Positions 1 through 5,584 of a DNA stretch of 6,880 bases are shown here, piece by piece. Under the pieces are notes generated by a model that worked only from the letters and a program-made list of their open reading frames with translations, searched no databases and was not told the DNA's origin. Each line of letters begins with the position of its first letter. Position 1 is the stretch's first letter. Location: contig JAFYPS010000043.1 of assembly GCA_017547395.1 (NCBI GenBank), positions 1 to 6,880 of the forward strand, in the 5' to 3' direction. Made by a program: the position numbers and the translations under genes. The DNA is from Clostridia bacterium. Lineage in GTDB: Bacteria > Bacillota_A > Clostridia > Oscillospirales > CAG-272.

Positions 1-1
1 G

Positions 2-895
2 CTTGACGAAAGCGCGGCAGAAAAAATCTATTCCGCCAAGGGACGTCCGCAGAACAATCCGCTTATCGTACATATCGCCACCCCAAGCGACGCTGAAAAA
101 TATGCATATATAAGCGAAGACTACAACCGCATTGCAAAAGCGTTTATGCCTGGGCCTATTACCGTAATTATGCCTAAGCGCGACTGTATTCCTCTCGGTG
201 TTACGGGCGGTCTTGATACGGTCGGCATCCGTTGCCCCGAAAATAAAATTGCAAGAGCGCTTATCAGCGCCTCAGGCGTGCCGATAGCCGCTCCGAGTGC
301 AAACATTTCGGGAAAGCCGTCGCCTACTGCGGCAGAGCACGTGCGCGATGACCTCGACAACAAGGTGGATATGATTTTGGACGGTGGAGAATGTGCCTTT
401 GGACTTGAATCTACCATAGTCAAGCTTGAAAGCGACAGACTTATACTTCTCCGTCCCGGTGCTATAACCCTCGATATGCTGCGCGCACTTTTTGACAGAG
501 TTGACGTTGCCGAGGCGGTGACGGACAAACTCCCCGAAAATGCACGTCCTCTCTCCCCCGGAATGATGTACCGCCATTATGCCCCAAGCTCTCCGCTTTA
601 TCTTGTAGGCGGCGACGAGAAAAAAAGACTTGCATACTTCTCGGCGGCAGACAGCGACACTCTTCTTTTGATTTTTGAAGAAGAAAAGGAACTTTTTAAA
701 TCTCATAAAACGATCTGTATCGGCAGTAAAAAGGATATTTCCTCTCAGGCAAAGCGGCTTTTCGCCGCACTGCGCGAGGCAGACCGCACCGATGCAAAGA
801 AGATACTTGCACCCCTACCCGAAAAAAGCGGTATTTCCCTTGCACTTTACAACAGAATGATACGCGCGGCGGCGCATAACATAATCACCCTATGA
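2..895 (+). CDS. tsaC: L-threonylcarbamoyladenylate synthase, Sua5 type (5' end missing)
   Basis: The enzyme makes threonylcarbamoyl-AMP from threonine, bicarbonate and ATP in the cytoplasm. This is the first step of t6A modification at A37 of ANN-decoding tRNAs; the TsaD complex then transfers the group to tRNA. The frame is open from the window edge and gives 297 residues. Visible signatures are KGRPQNNPLIVH (residues 13-24), SANISGKPSPT (99-109) and GLESTIV (134-140) of the YrdC domain. The linker SPGMMYRHYAP (185-195) and a further ~100 residues form the Sua5 C-terminal domain, so this is the long Sua5 form and not the short TsaC form. Roughly 40-50 N-terminal residues, including the usual ETVYGLG region, lie outside the window. 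The stop overlaps the next start as ATGA, which implies translational coupling. Family assignment is secure; the promoter is not in view. Confidence 0.95.
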   Translation, partial: LDESAAEKIYSAKGRPQNNPLIVHIATPSDAEKYAYISEDYNRIAKAFMPGPITVIMPKRDCIPLGVTGGLDTVGIRCPENKIARALISASGVPIAAPSANISGKPSPTAAEHVRDDLDNKVDMILDGGECAFGLESTIVKLESDRLILLRPGAITLDMLRALFDRVDVAEAVTDKLPENARPLSPGMMYRHYAPSSPLYLVGGDEKKRLAYFSAADSDTLLLIFEEEKELFKSHKTICIGSKKDISSQAKRLFAALREADRTDAKKILAPLPEKSGISLALYNRMIRAAAHNIITL

Positions 896-1620
896 CGCGC
901 TTTGAAAACGCGCTTGAAAAAGCCAAAAGCAACCCCGCTTTTGAAGGCGGAATCGGCACGCTTTCGGAAAAAATGCTGCACTCTGTGCTTAAATACTACC
1001 TTGAGCCGTGCGACGATTTTCACGAGGTCGCTTTATGCGGCTTTGTTGCGGACGTTATGCGCGACGGGTGCATAACCGAGGTGCAGACGCGCGGCTTTGA
1101 CCGCCTTCGTGAAAAGCTGCGCGCATTTTTGCCCGAGCATCCCGTAACTGTGGTGCTTCCAATTGCAAAAACAAGGTGGTACACGGTTATCGACGAGGAA
1201 AGCGGCGAGATTTCAAAAAAACGAAAAAGCCCGCGGTATGGCAATATATACGATGCCTTTCGCGAGCTGTACAAAATAAAGATGCTGCTTGGCAGTGAAA
1301 ATCTTTATTTCCACTTTATACTGCTCGACATCACGGAAATACGCCGCAAGGTTAAAAAATCCCGACATAACCGAAAGGGCTTTGAGCTTGTCGAGCGGAT
1401 ACCTGACAAAATTGAAGAAGAAGTTTTCATCGACGGCAAAGAGGATTTTGGAAAGCTTATTCCGGGAGGGCTTCCGACTCCTTTTACAAGCCGTGATTTT
1501 GCAAAAGCAATAAAACGTACCCGCTCCGAGGCACAGACGGCACTTAACGTGCTGCGGGCAGTCGGTGCGGTCAATATCACAGGCAAGGATAAAAACGCCT
1601 ACCTGTACGAGATAAATTAA
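892..1620 (+). CDS. Uncharacterised protein, possible PD-(D/E)xK nuclease fold with C-terminal winged helix
   Basis: I do not recognise this 242-residue protein as a named family. The start is chosen because its ATG overlaps the upstream stop (ATGA) and no Shine-Dalgarno is obvious, which fits coupled translation. The N-terminal half resembles a restriction-endonuclease core. A helix carries E26. A strand follows at about 45-50 (EVALCG). Two strands then carry D54 (FVADV) and E63-x-Q65 (ITEVQT), followed by a helix at about 69-80 and a hydrophobic strand at 84-90 (PVTVVLP). Glutamine would replace the usual catalytic lysine, as in BglII. A basic middle section (109-115, 151-162) is followed by residues 196-242 (FTSRDFAKAIKRTRSEAQTA onward), which read like a winged helix ending in a beta hairpin. 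There is no signal peptide or membrane segment, so it is probably a cytoplasmic nucleic-acid-binding protein. The coding region is certain; the fold is inferred by eye. Confidence 0.9.
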   Translation: MTRFENALEKAKSNPAFEGGIGTLSEKMLHSVLKYYLEPCDDFHEVALCGFVADVMRDGCITEVQTRGFDRLREKLRAFLPEHPVTVVLPIAKTRWYTVIDEESGEISKKRKSPRYGNIYDAFRELYKIKMLLGSENLYFHFILLDITEIRRKVKKSRHNRKGFELVERIPDKIEEEVFIDGKEDFGKLIPGGLPTPFTSRDFAKAIKRTRSEAQTALNVLRAVGAVNITGKDKNAYLYEIN

Positions 1621-1636
1621 AGGATTGGTTTAAAAA

Positions 1637-3829
1637 ATGGCAAGAAAAAAGCAGTCTGCTCCGGTAGCGATTTTGCCCGAGGCTAAAGCAACAAACCAGC
1701 TTATAACCGACGTTATCGAAACAAACTATATGCCCTATGCGATGAGCGTTATCATCTCGCGTGCCATCCCCGAGATTGACGGCTTTAAGCCGGTTCACTG
1801 CAAACTGCTCTACACCATGTACACAATGGGCCTCATGAACGGCGGACGTACCAAGAGCAATACCATCGCAGGTGCGACGATGAAGCTTCATCCCCACGGT
1901 GACGCGGCAATTTACGAAACTATGGTGCGCCTTACCCGCGCAAACGAGGCTCTGCTCCACCCTTTTGTTGACTCTAAAGGAAGCTTTGGCAAGCAGTACA
2001 GCCGTTCAATGGCTCCTGCCGCTTCACGTTATACCGAGGCAAAACTCGATCCCTTCTGTGCGGAAATCTTCCGCGGTGTTGACAAAAACGCGGTTGATAT
2101 GATACCGAACTACGACAATACCACGACCGAACCCGTGCTTCTCCCAACGTCTTTCCCGAACATTCTCGTTTCGCCGAATATGGGTATCGCCGTCGGTATG
2201 GCATCCAACATCTGCTCGTTCAACCTCGGAGAAATCTGTGATGCCACTATCCAGCTTCTCCGCCACCCGAACACAACCACCGACACCCTGCTTGACATAG
2301 TAAAAGGTCCCGACTTTCCCGGCGGTGCATATATTATTTACAACCGCGATGCTATGCGTCAGGTCTATGAAACGGGTCGCGGCCCCATCAAACTACGCGC
2401 ACGCTATACCTATGACAAGGATGCAAACTGCATAGACGTAACGCAGATTCCCTATTCAACATCAATTGAGGCGATTATCGACAAAATTGAGGACACCGTC
2501 AAGAGCGGTAAGATAAAGGAAATCGCAGACGTGCGCGACGAAATCGACCTTTCGGGCTTCAAGCTCACTATCGACCTTCGCCGCGGCACAGATCCCGACA
2601 AACTTATGACCAAACTCTACAAGCTTACCCCGCTTGAAGACTCGTTTGACTGTAACTTCAACGTAATTATCGACGGCGCGCCGAGACAGCTTGGAATAAA
2701 AGGTATTCTAACCGAGTGGATCCGCTTCCGCACGGAGTGCGTAAAGCGCGAATTTACCTTTGACCTCGGCAAGAAAAAGGACAAGCTGCATCTGTTACTC
2801 GGTCTTGGCAAGATTCTTCTCGACATTGACAAAGCGGTTGCAATCGTTCGCTCTACCGCAAAGGAATGTGACGTTGTACCAAATCTTATGGAGGCCTTCC
2901 GCATTGACGAAATTCAGGCGGAATATATCGCAGAGATAAAGCTCCGTCACCTCAACAAGGAATATATTCTCAACCGCCTTGAAGAAATCAAGTCGCTTCA
3001 GGAGGATATCGCGCGTCTTGAGGAGATTATAAACGACGAGCTTAAGCTTAAGGCAGAGATTGCAAAGCAGCTTCAGGAAATCAAGAAAAAGTATGCAAAG
3101 CCGCGTAAGACCCAGCTTATCGACGAAAGCGACGTTACCGTTGCTACGGCAGAAGACTTCTTTGAAAACTACAACGTAAAGGTTATGCTCACCAAGGAAG
3201 GCTACTTCAAGAAGATTACGCTTGTTTCTCTTCGCGGTGCCGACGAGCAAAAGCTTAAGGAAGGCGACTTTATTACTCACGCCGAGGACTGTGAAAACGC
3301 CTCCGAGCTTCTGTTCATTACCGACGCAAGACAGATGTATCACGCTAAGGTGCGCGATTTTGACCCTGTAAAAGCCTCCGCGCTCGGTGACTATCTCCCC
3401 GCAAAGCTCGGTATGTCCGATGGCGAAAAACCGATATTTATGAAGGTCATTACACCCGAACTTGAAAAGAGCAACGTTATTTACATCTTTGAAAACGGCA
3501 AGGGTGTTCGAATAAAGCTTGAGAATTATCAGTTCCGCTCGGCGCGTAAAAAGCTTTCGGGTGCATATTCGGGCGCTTCCCCGATTGTTGCGGCTATTCT
3601 TGAGGAAGACGGCAAAGATATCATTATCGTAAGCGATCAGAAAAAGGCAATTACGATAAAGAGCTCGCTCATTCCCGAAAAGACAACACGAACCGCAGGC
3701 GGTGTGACACTCTTTACGCTTAAAGGCAAAGCGAAAATCATCTACGCCGACGAGGTTGATAAATCTGTCTACGAAAATCCGCAAAACTACCGCAAGATCA
3801 AAATTCCCGCAACGGGCTCTTCGATGTAA
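1637..3829 (+). CDS. parC: Type IIA DNA topoisomerase subunit A, ParC-like (topoisomerase IV)
   Basis: This is the DNA breakage-reunion subunit that works with an ATPase partner (ParE/GyrB type) to pass duplexes through one another, decatenating or relaxing DNA. At 730 residues it is complete. The winged-helix domain has DGFKPVHCKLLY (48-59), HPHGDAAIYET (85-95) and the catalytic Arg131-Tyr132 in AASRYTE. FPNILV (173-178), AVGMASN (185-191) and a coiled-coil gate at about 440-490 follow. The C-terminal half (about 510-720) is a short, degenerate beta-pinwheel. No GyrA box (QRRGGKG) is seen, which favours ParC over GyrA. The quinolone-pocket positions equal to E. coli GyrA S83 and D87 are A90 and E94. 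The start has AAAGGA at 1619-1624, overlapping the upstream stop, with a longish 12-nt spacer. It lies 16 nt after the nuclease-like gene and is last in the operon. No parE is visible in the window. Confidence 0.95.
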   Translation: MARKKQSAPVAILPEAKATNQLITDVIETNYMPYAMSVIISRAIPEIDGFKPVHCKLLYTMYTMGLMNGGRTKSNTIAGATMKLHPHGDAAIYETMVRLTRANEALLHPFVDSKGSFGKQYSRSMAPAASRYTEAKLDPFCAEIFRGVDKNAVDMIPNYDNTTTEPVLLPTSFPNILVSPNMGIAVGMASNICSFNLGEICDATIQLLRHPNTTTDTLLDIVKGPDFPGGAYIIYNRDAMRQVYETGRGPIKLRARYTYDKDANCIDVTQIPYSTSIEAIIDKIEDTVKSGKIKEIADVRDEIDLSGFKLTIDLRRGTDPDKLMTKLYKLTPLEDSFDCNFNVIIDGAPRQLGIKGILTEWIRFRTECVKREFTFDLGKKKDKLHLLLGLGKILLDIDKAVAIVRSTAKECDVVPNLMEAFRIDEIQAEYIAEIKLRHLNKEYILNRLEEIKSLQEDIARLEEIINDELKLKAEIAKQLQEIKKKYAKPRKTQLIDESDVTVATAEDFFENYNVKVMLTKEGYFKKITLVSLRGADEQKLKEGDFITHAEDCENASELLFITDARQMYHAKVRDFDPVKASALGDYLPAKLGMSDGEKPIFMKVITPELEKSNVIYIFENGKGVRIKLENYQFRSARKKLSGAYSGASPIVAAILEEDGKDIIIVSDQKKAITIKSSLIPEKTTRTAGGVTLFTLKGKAKIIYADEVDKSVYENPQNYRKIKIPATGSSM

Positions 3830-3863
3830 AACAAAAAAGCACCTTTCGGTGCTTTTTTGTTTT
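3828..3863. terminator. Rho-independent terminator of the sua5-parC operon, probably bidirectional
   Basis: A perfect 16-bp stem (3828-3843 with 3848-3863) encloses a TTTC loop. The G/C core is GCACC/GGTGC, flanked by A-tracts on the left and T-tracts on the right. The left arm begins inside the parC stop codon. Because A and T tracts flank both sides, it can also stop minus-strand transcripts coming from about 4138. Its inner 30 bp (3834-3863) recur identically at 4432-4461. Confidence 0.92.
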
Positions 3864-3910
3864 GGAGAGATAAATTATTATTTATGGGAACACAAAACCC
3901 AACAAATGCG

Positions 3911-3980
3911 GTAGGGGACGGCGCCCTAGACGTCCCGTTTTTGCAAGGGTTCGCGGGCTGTCGAAGGCGCCAGCCCCTAC
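3911..3980. repeat. Palindromic intergenic repeat, copy 1 (GTAGGGG...CCCCTAC)
   Basis: The 70-bp element is bounded by GTAGGGG (3911-3917) and its exact complement CCCCTAC (3974-3980). Inside sit two symmetric hairpins, each with a 6-bp stem and 10-nt loop: GGGACG/CGTCCC (3915-3920 with 3931-3936) and GGGCTG/CAGCCC (3955-3960 with 3971-3976). They are separated by 18 nt. Both halves contain the self-complementary hexamer GGCGCC (3920-3925 and 3967-3972). The element encodes no protein that I can support. It shares boundaries and layout with the copy at 6672-6747, so it looks like a REP- or MITE-like family dispersed in this genome. The rest of the gene-free stretch 3864-4214 holds a doubtful small frame and the promoter and operator region listed separately. 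Confidence 0.8.
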
Positions 3981-4011
3981 ATTGTCATTGACATAGATGC
4001 TCTGCTAAACA

Positions 4012-4125
4012 TTAATTTTGTTTCTTTCTGCCGAGTCTTATAGTGATATTGGTAGTATTCTTATTGGGTACAATAATCTCAACCATATCTGACAGTTGAA
4101 CAAGTTCTTCAAATGTTACCTCCAA
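4012..4125 (-). CDS. Doubtful small ORF (37 codons) or gene remnant, divergent from the XRE gene
   Basis: This minus-strand frame reads from a TTG (4125-4123) to TAA (4014-4012). Its product is amphipathic and protein-like, with FEELVQLSDMVEIIV (residues 5-19) and a basic tail ITIRLGRKKQN. An in-frame TGA lies two codons before the TTG, and no good Shine-Dalgarno precedes that TTG. A GGAGG at 4119-4123 lies inside the frame. An adjacent frame runs GTG...YNYLEVMKLGGNI and stops where this one begins, so the region may be a frameshifted remnant of a longer gene. In its favour, a near-consensus promoter (4145-4173) points into it. I do not recognise a family. Treat it as a possible small peptide, a decayed gene, or part of a noncoding transcript. 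Confidence 0.2.
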   Translation of the reverse strand: MEVTFEELVQLSDMVEIIVPNKNTTNITIRLGRKKQN

Positions 4126-4144
4126 GTTTCATTACTTCAAGATA

Positions 4145-4173
4145 ATTATAGGTCGATTTCACCCTATCGTCAA
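4145..4173 (-). promoter_or_regulatory. Near-consensus sigma-A promoter on the minus strand, facing away from the XRE gene
   Basis: Read on the minus strand there is TTGACG (4173-4168), a 17-nt spacer, and a perfect TATAAT (4150-4145). Transcription would start near 4138 and run toward the parC terminator, which could end it after about 300 nt. The transcript would include the doubtful small frame and palindromic repeat copy 1. The -35 box lies within the inverted repeat described at 4148-4184. Confidence 0.6.
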
Positions 4174-4184
4174 TAGGTCAATTT
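4148..4184. promoter_or_regulatory. Candidate operator between divergent promoters
   Basis: Two near-identical 12-mers, ATAGGTCGATTT (4148-4159) and ATAGGTCAATTT (4173-4184), occur 25 bp apart with one mismatch. Between them CCTAT (4163-4167) and ATAGG (4173-4177) form an inverted repeat around CGTCA. The repeats overlap the -10 and -35 of the minus-strand promoter and the upstream part of the XRE promoter. A repressor bound here could control both directions. The XRE protein encoded just downstream is the obvious candidate, but binding is inferred only from position and symmetry. Confidence 0.45.
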
Positions 4185-4192
4185 GCCATAAT
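4184..4192 (+). promoter_or_regulatory. Extended -10 promoter for the XRE regulator gene
   Basis: TG (4184-4185), one base, then CATAAT (4187-4192) gives an extended -10 element five-sixths matched to TATAAT. No good -35 box is visible at the expected distance, which is common for extended -10 promoters. Transcription would begin near 4199, leaving a leader of about 16 nt that contains the AGAGG ribosome binding site. Confidence 0.5.
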
Positions 4193-4214
4193 AACATCAG
4201 AAAGAGGTGTTTTT

Positions 4215-4433
4215 ATGAGCAGAATCAGTGATTTGCGCAAAGAGCGCGGATATACGCAGGTTAAAATGCAGTTGCTTACAGGCATCGACCAGAGTGACTA
4301 TTCAAAAATAGAACGCGGTGTGAGATATTGCACCTTTGAACAGTGTAAACGTATTGCAGTTGCACTTGACACAAGTATGGACTATATTGCAGAACTGACC
4401 GACGAGAAAAAGCCGTATCCAAAGAAAAAATAA
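4215..4433 (+). CDS. XRE-family helix-turn-helix transcriptional regulator (72 aa)
   Basis: This is a single-domain Cro/CI-type DNA-binding protein. The HTH occupies about residues 5-60. Helix 2 is around TQVKMQLLTGI (14-24), recognition helix 3 is around DQSDYSKIERG (25-35), and the packing segment ALDTSMDYIAELTDEK (50-65) is typical of small Firmicute XRE regulators. The tail KPYPKKK is basic. No ligand-binding, peptidase or dimerisation domain is present. The start is supported by AGAGG at 4203-4207 with a 7-nt spacer. The gene is monocistronic, with its own extended -10 promoter upstream and a terminator that begins inside its stop codon. Repeated ATAGGTC motifs upstream suggest autoregulation and control of the divergent promoter (inference). 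Its role is unknown; it may be a stray regulator from a mobile element. Confidence 0.9.
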   Translation: MSRISDLRKERGYTQVKMQLLTGIDQSDYSKIERGVRYCTFEQCKRIAVALDTSMDYIAELTDEKKPYPKKK

Positions 4434-4461
4434 AAAGCACCTTTCGGTGCTTTTTTGTTTT
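4432..4461. terminator. Bidirectional terminator between the XRE gene and the convergent EIIC-like gene
   Basis: A 10-bp stem AAAAAGCACC/GGTGCTTTTT (4432-4441 with 4446-4455) closes a TTTC loop and is followed by T-rich sequence. On the minus strand the loop reads GAAA and is followed by TTTTTATTTTTT, so it also fits the end of the EIIC-like gene, whose stop lies at 4464-4466. The full 30 bp are identical to 3834-3863 in the parC terminator, in the same orientation. Confidence 0.92.
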
Positions 4462-4463
4462 CT

Positions 4464-5447
4464 TTATATCTTCATATCGCCCTTGCGGACCCAACCGAGT
4501 TTGCGGAATACAAGATCGAAGGAAAGTGTGAGAACCGCGGGGAACAAAAAATGCATAAGCAAAACTTTTATCGCGCTTTCAACCGAGCCGCCCATAGCAC
4601 CAAATGCGCCGAACTGCCCTACGAAACCGGACGTTCCCATACCCGCGCCCGTTGCCGTATTTTCCATACGCAAGATCACTGTGGAAATCGGGCCGAGCAC
4701 TGCCGAGGCAAGCGTAGGTGCAAGCCATATTGCAGGTCTTTTTAAAATATTTGGGAACTGAAGCATCGACGTGCCAACTCCTTGCGACACTACTCCGCCA
4801 AAGCCGTTATCACGTGCGGAGGCAACGGCAAAGCCAACCATCTGGCAGCAGCAACCGACACACGCGGCACCTGCCGCAATGCCGTCGATACCGATAGAAA
4901 TGCATATTGCCGCCGAGGAAACGGGTGCGGTAAGCACCATTCCCACAACGGTGGCAACTATGATGCCCATAGGCAGCGGAGCCATTTCGGTAGCCTCGTT
5001 TATAAAAGATCCAAGCCATGTCATAAACTGATTTATGTACGGGCCGACGAACACTCCTACAAAGCCGCCTGAAATAATCGTTACAGACGGGGTGAGTATT
5101 ATATCAAGCTTGGTTTTACCTGCAACAAGACTTCCGACCTCGTTGCCGATAACCGCAGAAATATACGCGCCTACAGGACCGCCGAGCGAATAGCCTATTG
5201 CACCCGTAACCGCGCCTGTAAACAAAAGCAGACCGCCTCCACCGAGCGAATAAGCAATCGCAACGCCTATCGCACTTCCGACAACGGGAGAGGATGCGCC
5301 GATAACTCCCGTAAAATTCGAAAGGAAACCGAGATACGGGACTGCCGCAAGCTGATTGAAAATAGTACCTATAATAAGCGATGCAAAAAGGCCCTGTGCC
5401 ATAGCACCCATCGCCTTTATAAAATAGCGGTTGAAAAAGGCTTTCAT
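4464..5447 (-). CDS. PTS EIIC-like membrane protein of the PTS_EIIC_2 / PfoR type
   Basis: This is a polytopic inner-membrane protein of 327 residues, close to the usual length for this family. Nearly the whole chain is hydrophobic and glycine-rich, with about eight to ten membrane segments. Family-like stretches are GAYISAVIGNEVGSLVAGKTKLDIILTP (from residue 93), CCCQMVGFAVAS (199-210), GVGTSMLQFPNI (223-234) and APTLASAVLGPIS (243-255). Residues 196-201 form an unusual cysteine cluster, CVGCCC. Family members are annotated as PTS sugar transporter subunit IIC; one relative, PfoR of Clostridium perfringens, is linked to toxin regulation. No EIIA, EIIB or substrate enzyme lies nearby, so the substrate is unknown and classical PTS function is unproven. 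AAAGGAG (5461-5455) sits 7 nt before the ATG. The gene has a good promoter and is convergent with the XRE gene. Confidence 0.88.
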   Translation of the reverse strand: MKAFFNRYFIKAMGAMAQGLFASLIIGTIFNQLAAVPYLGFLSNFTGVIGASSPVVGSAIGVAIAYSLGGGGLLLFTGAVTGAIGYSLGGPVGAYISAVIGNEVGSLVAGKTKLDIILTPSVTIISGGFVGVFVGPYINQFMTWLGSFINEATEMAPLPMGIIVATVVGMVLTAPVSSAAICISIGIDGIAAGAACVGCCCQMVGFAVASARDNGFGGVVSQGVGTSMLQFPNILKRPAIWLAPTLASAVLGPISTVILRMENTATGAGMGTSGFVGQFGAFGAMGGSVESAIKVLLMHFLFPAVLTLSFDLVFRKLGWVRKGDMKI

Positions 5448-5474
5448 AACTTGACTCCTTTACTGTTTGGGAAA

Positions 5475-5503
5475 ATTATAGCACAAAAATTTTAGCCGTA
5501 CAA
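5475..5503 (-). promoter_or_regulatory. Sigma-A promoter of the EIIC-like gene
   Basis: On the minus strand TTGTAC (5503-5498), a 17-nt spacer and TATAAT (5480-5475) are preceded by a TG one base before the -10 box, giving an extended -10. The start of transcription would be near 5468, only about 20 nt before the ATG. No operator or riboswitch is evident in the short leader. Confidence 0.75.
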
Positions 5504-5532
5504 TAGTGAATTTTTACTGAAAATCAACACAA

Positions 5533-5561
5533 TTGCTTTGATTTATGTTATTATATATAAA
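5533..5561 (+). promoter_or_regulatory. Probable promoter of the CPBP protease gene
   Basis: TTGCTT (5533-5538), 17 nt, then TATAAA (5556-5561) within a very A/T-rich stretch. Transcription would begin near 5568, leaving a very short leader. The exact -10 register is uncertain because TATATA at 5554-5559 overlaps it. It lies back to back with the EIIC promoter in a 137-bp intergenic region. Confidence 0.5.
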
Positions 5562-5572
5562 ATGATAAAAAC

Positions 5573-5576
5573 GGAG
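5573..5576 (+). promoter_or_regulatory. Ribosome binding site that decides the CPBP start
   Basis: GGAG at 5573-5576 lies 8 nt before the ATG at 5585. A GTG at 5576 is in frame and would add three residues, but it overlaps the GGAG itself and has no other ribosome binding site. The ATG is therefore preferred. Confidence 0.8.
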
Positions 5577-5584
5577 TGAGTGAA

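Noticed and set aside
1621..1636. Looked for a separate promoter or parE start between the nuclease-like gene and parC.
   Set aside because: The gap is only 16 nt and contains nothing beyond the parC ribosome binding site region.
2795..3784. A long (329-codon) open frame on the minus strand inside parC.
   Set aside because: It is antisense to a clear topoisomerase gene, its residue pattern is that of a shadow frame, and it has no promoter or ribosome binding site.
3911..3980. Considered as a CRISPR repeat or insertion-sequence end.
   Set aside because: There is no spacer periodicity, no transposase frame and no target-site duplication that I can see.
3884..3991. A 35-codon plus-strand frame beginning ATGGGAACACAA and running through palindromic repeat copy 1.
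   Set aside because: Most of it is translation of the repeat, the nearest GGAGAG is about 14 nt too far upstream, and there is no homolog that I recognise.
3988..4016. A perfect TTGACA (3988-3993) followed after 17 nt by ATTAAT on the plus strand, a possible second promoter for the XRE gene.
   Set aside because: The -10 match is only four of six, the TTGACA is half of a small palindrome (3983-3993), and the leader would be nearly 200 nt. Not strong enough to list.
4455..5072. Several plus-strand open frames of 86-104 codons opposite the EIIC-like gene.
   Set aside because: They are cysteine-, histidine- and proline-rich shadows of a convincing membrane-protein gene on the other strand.
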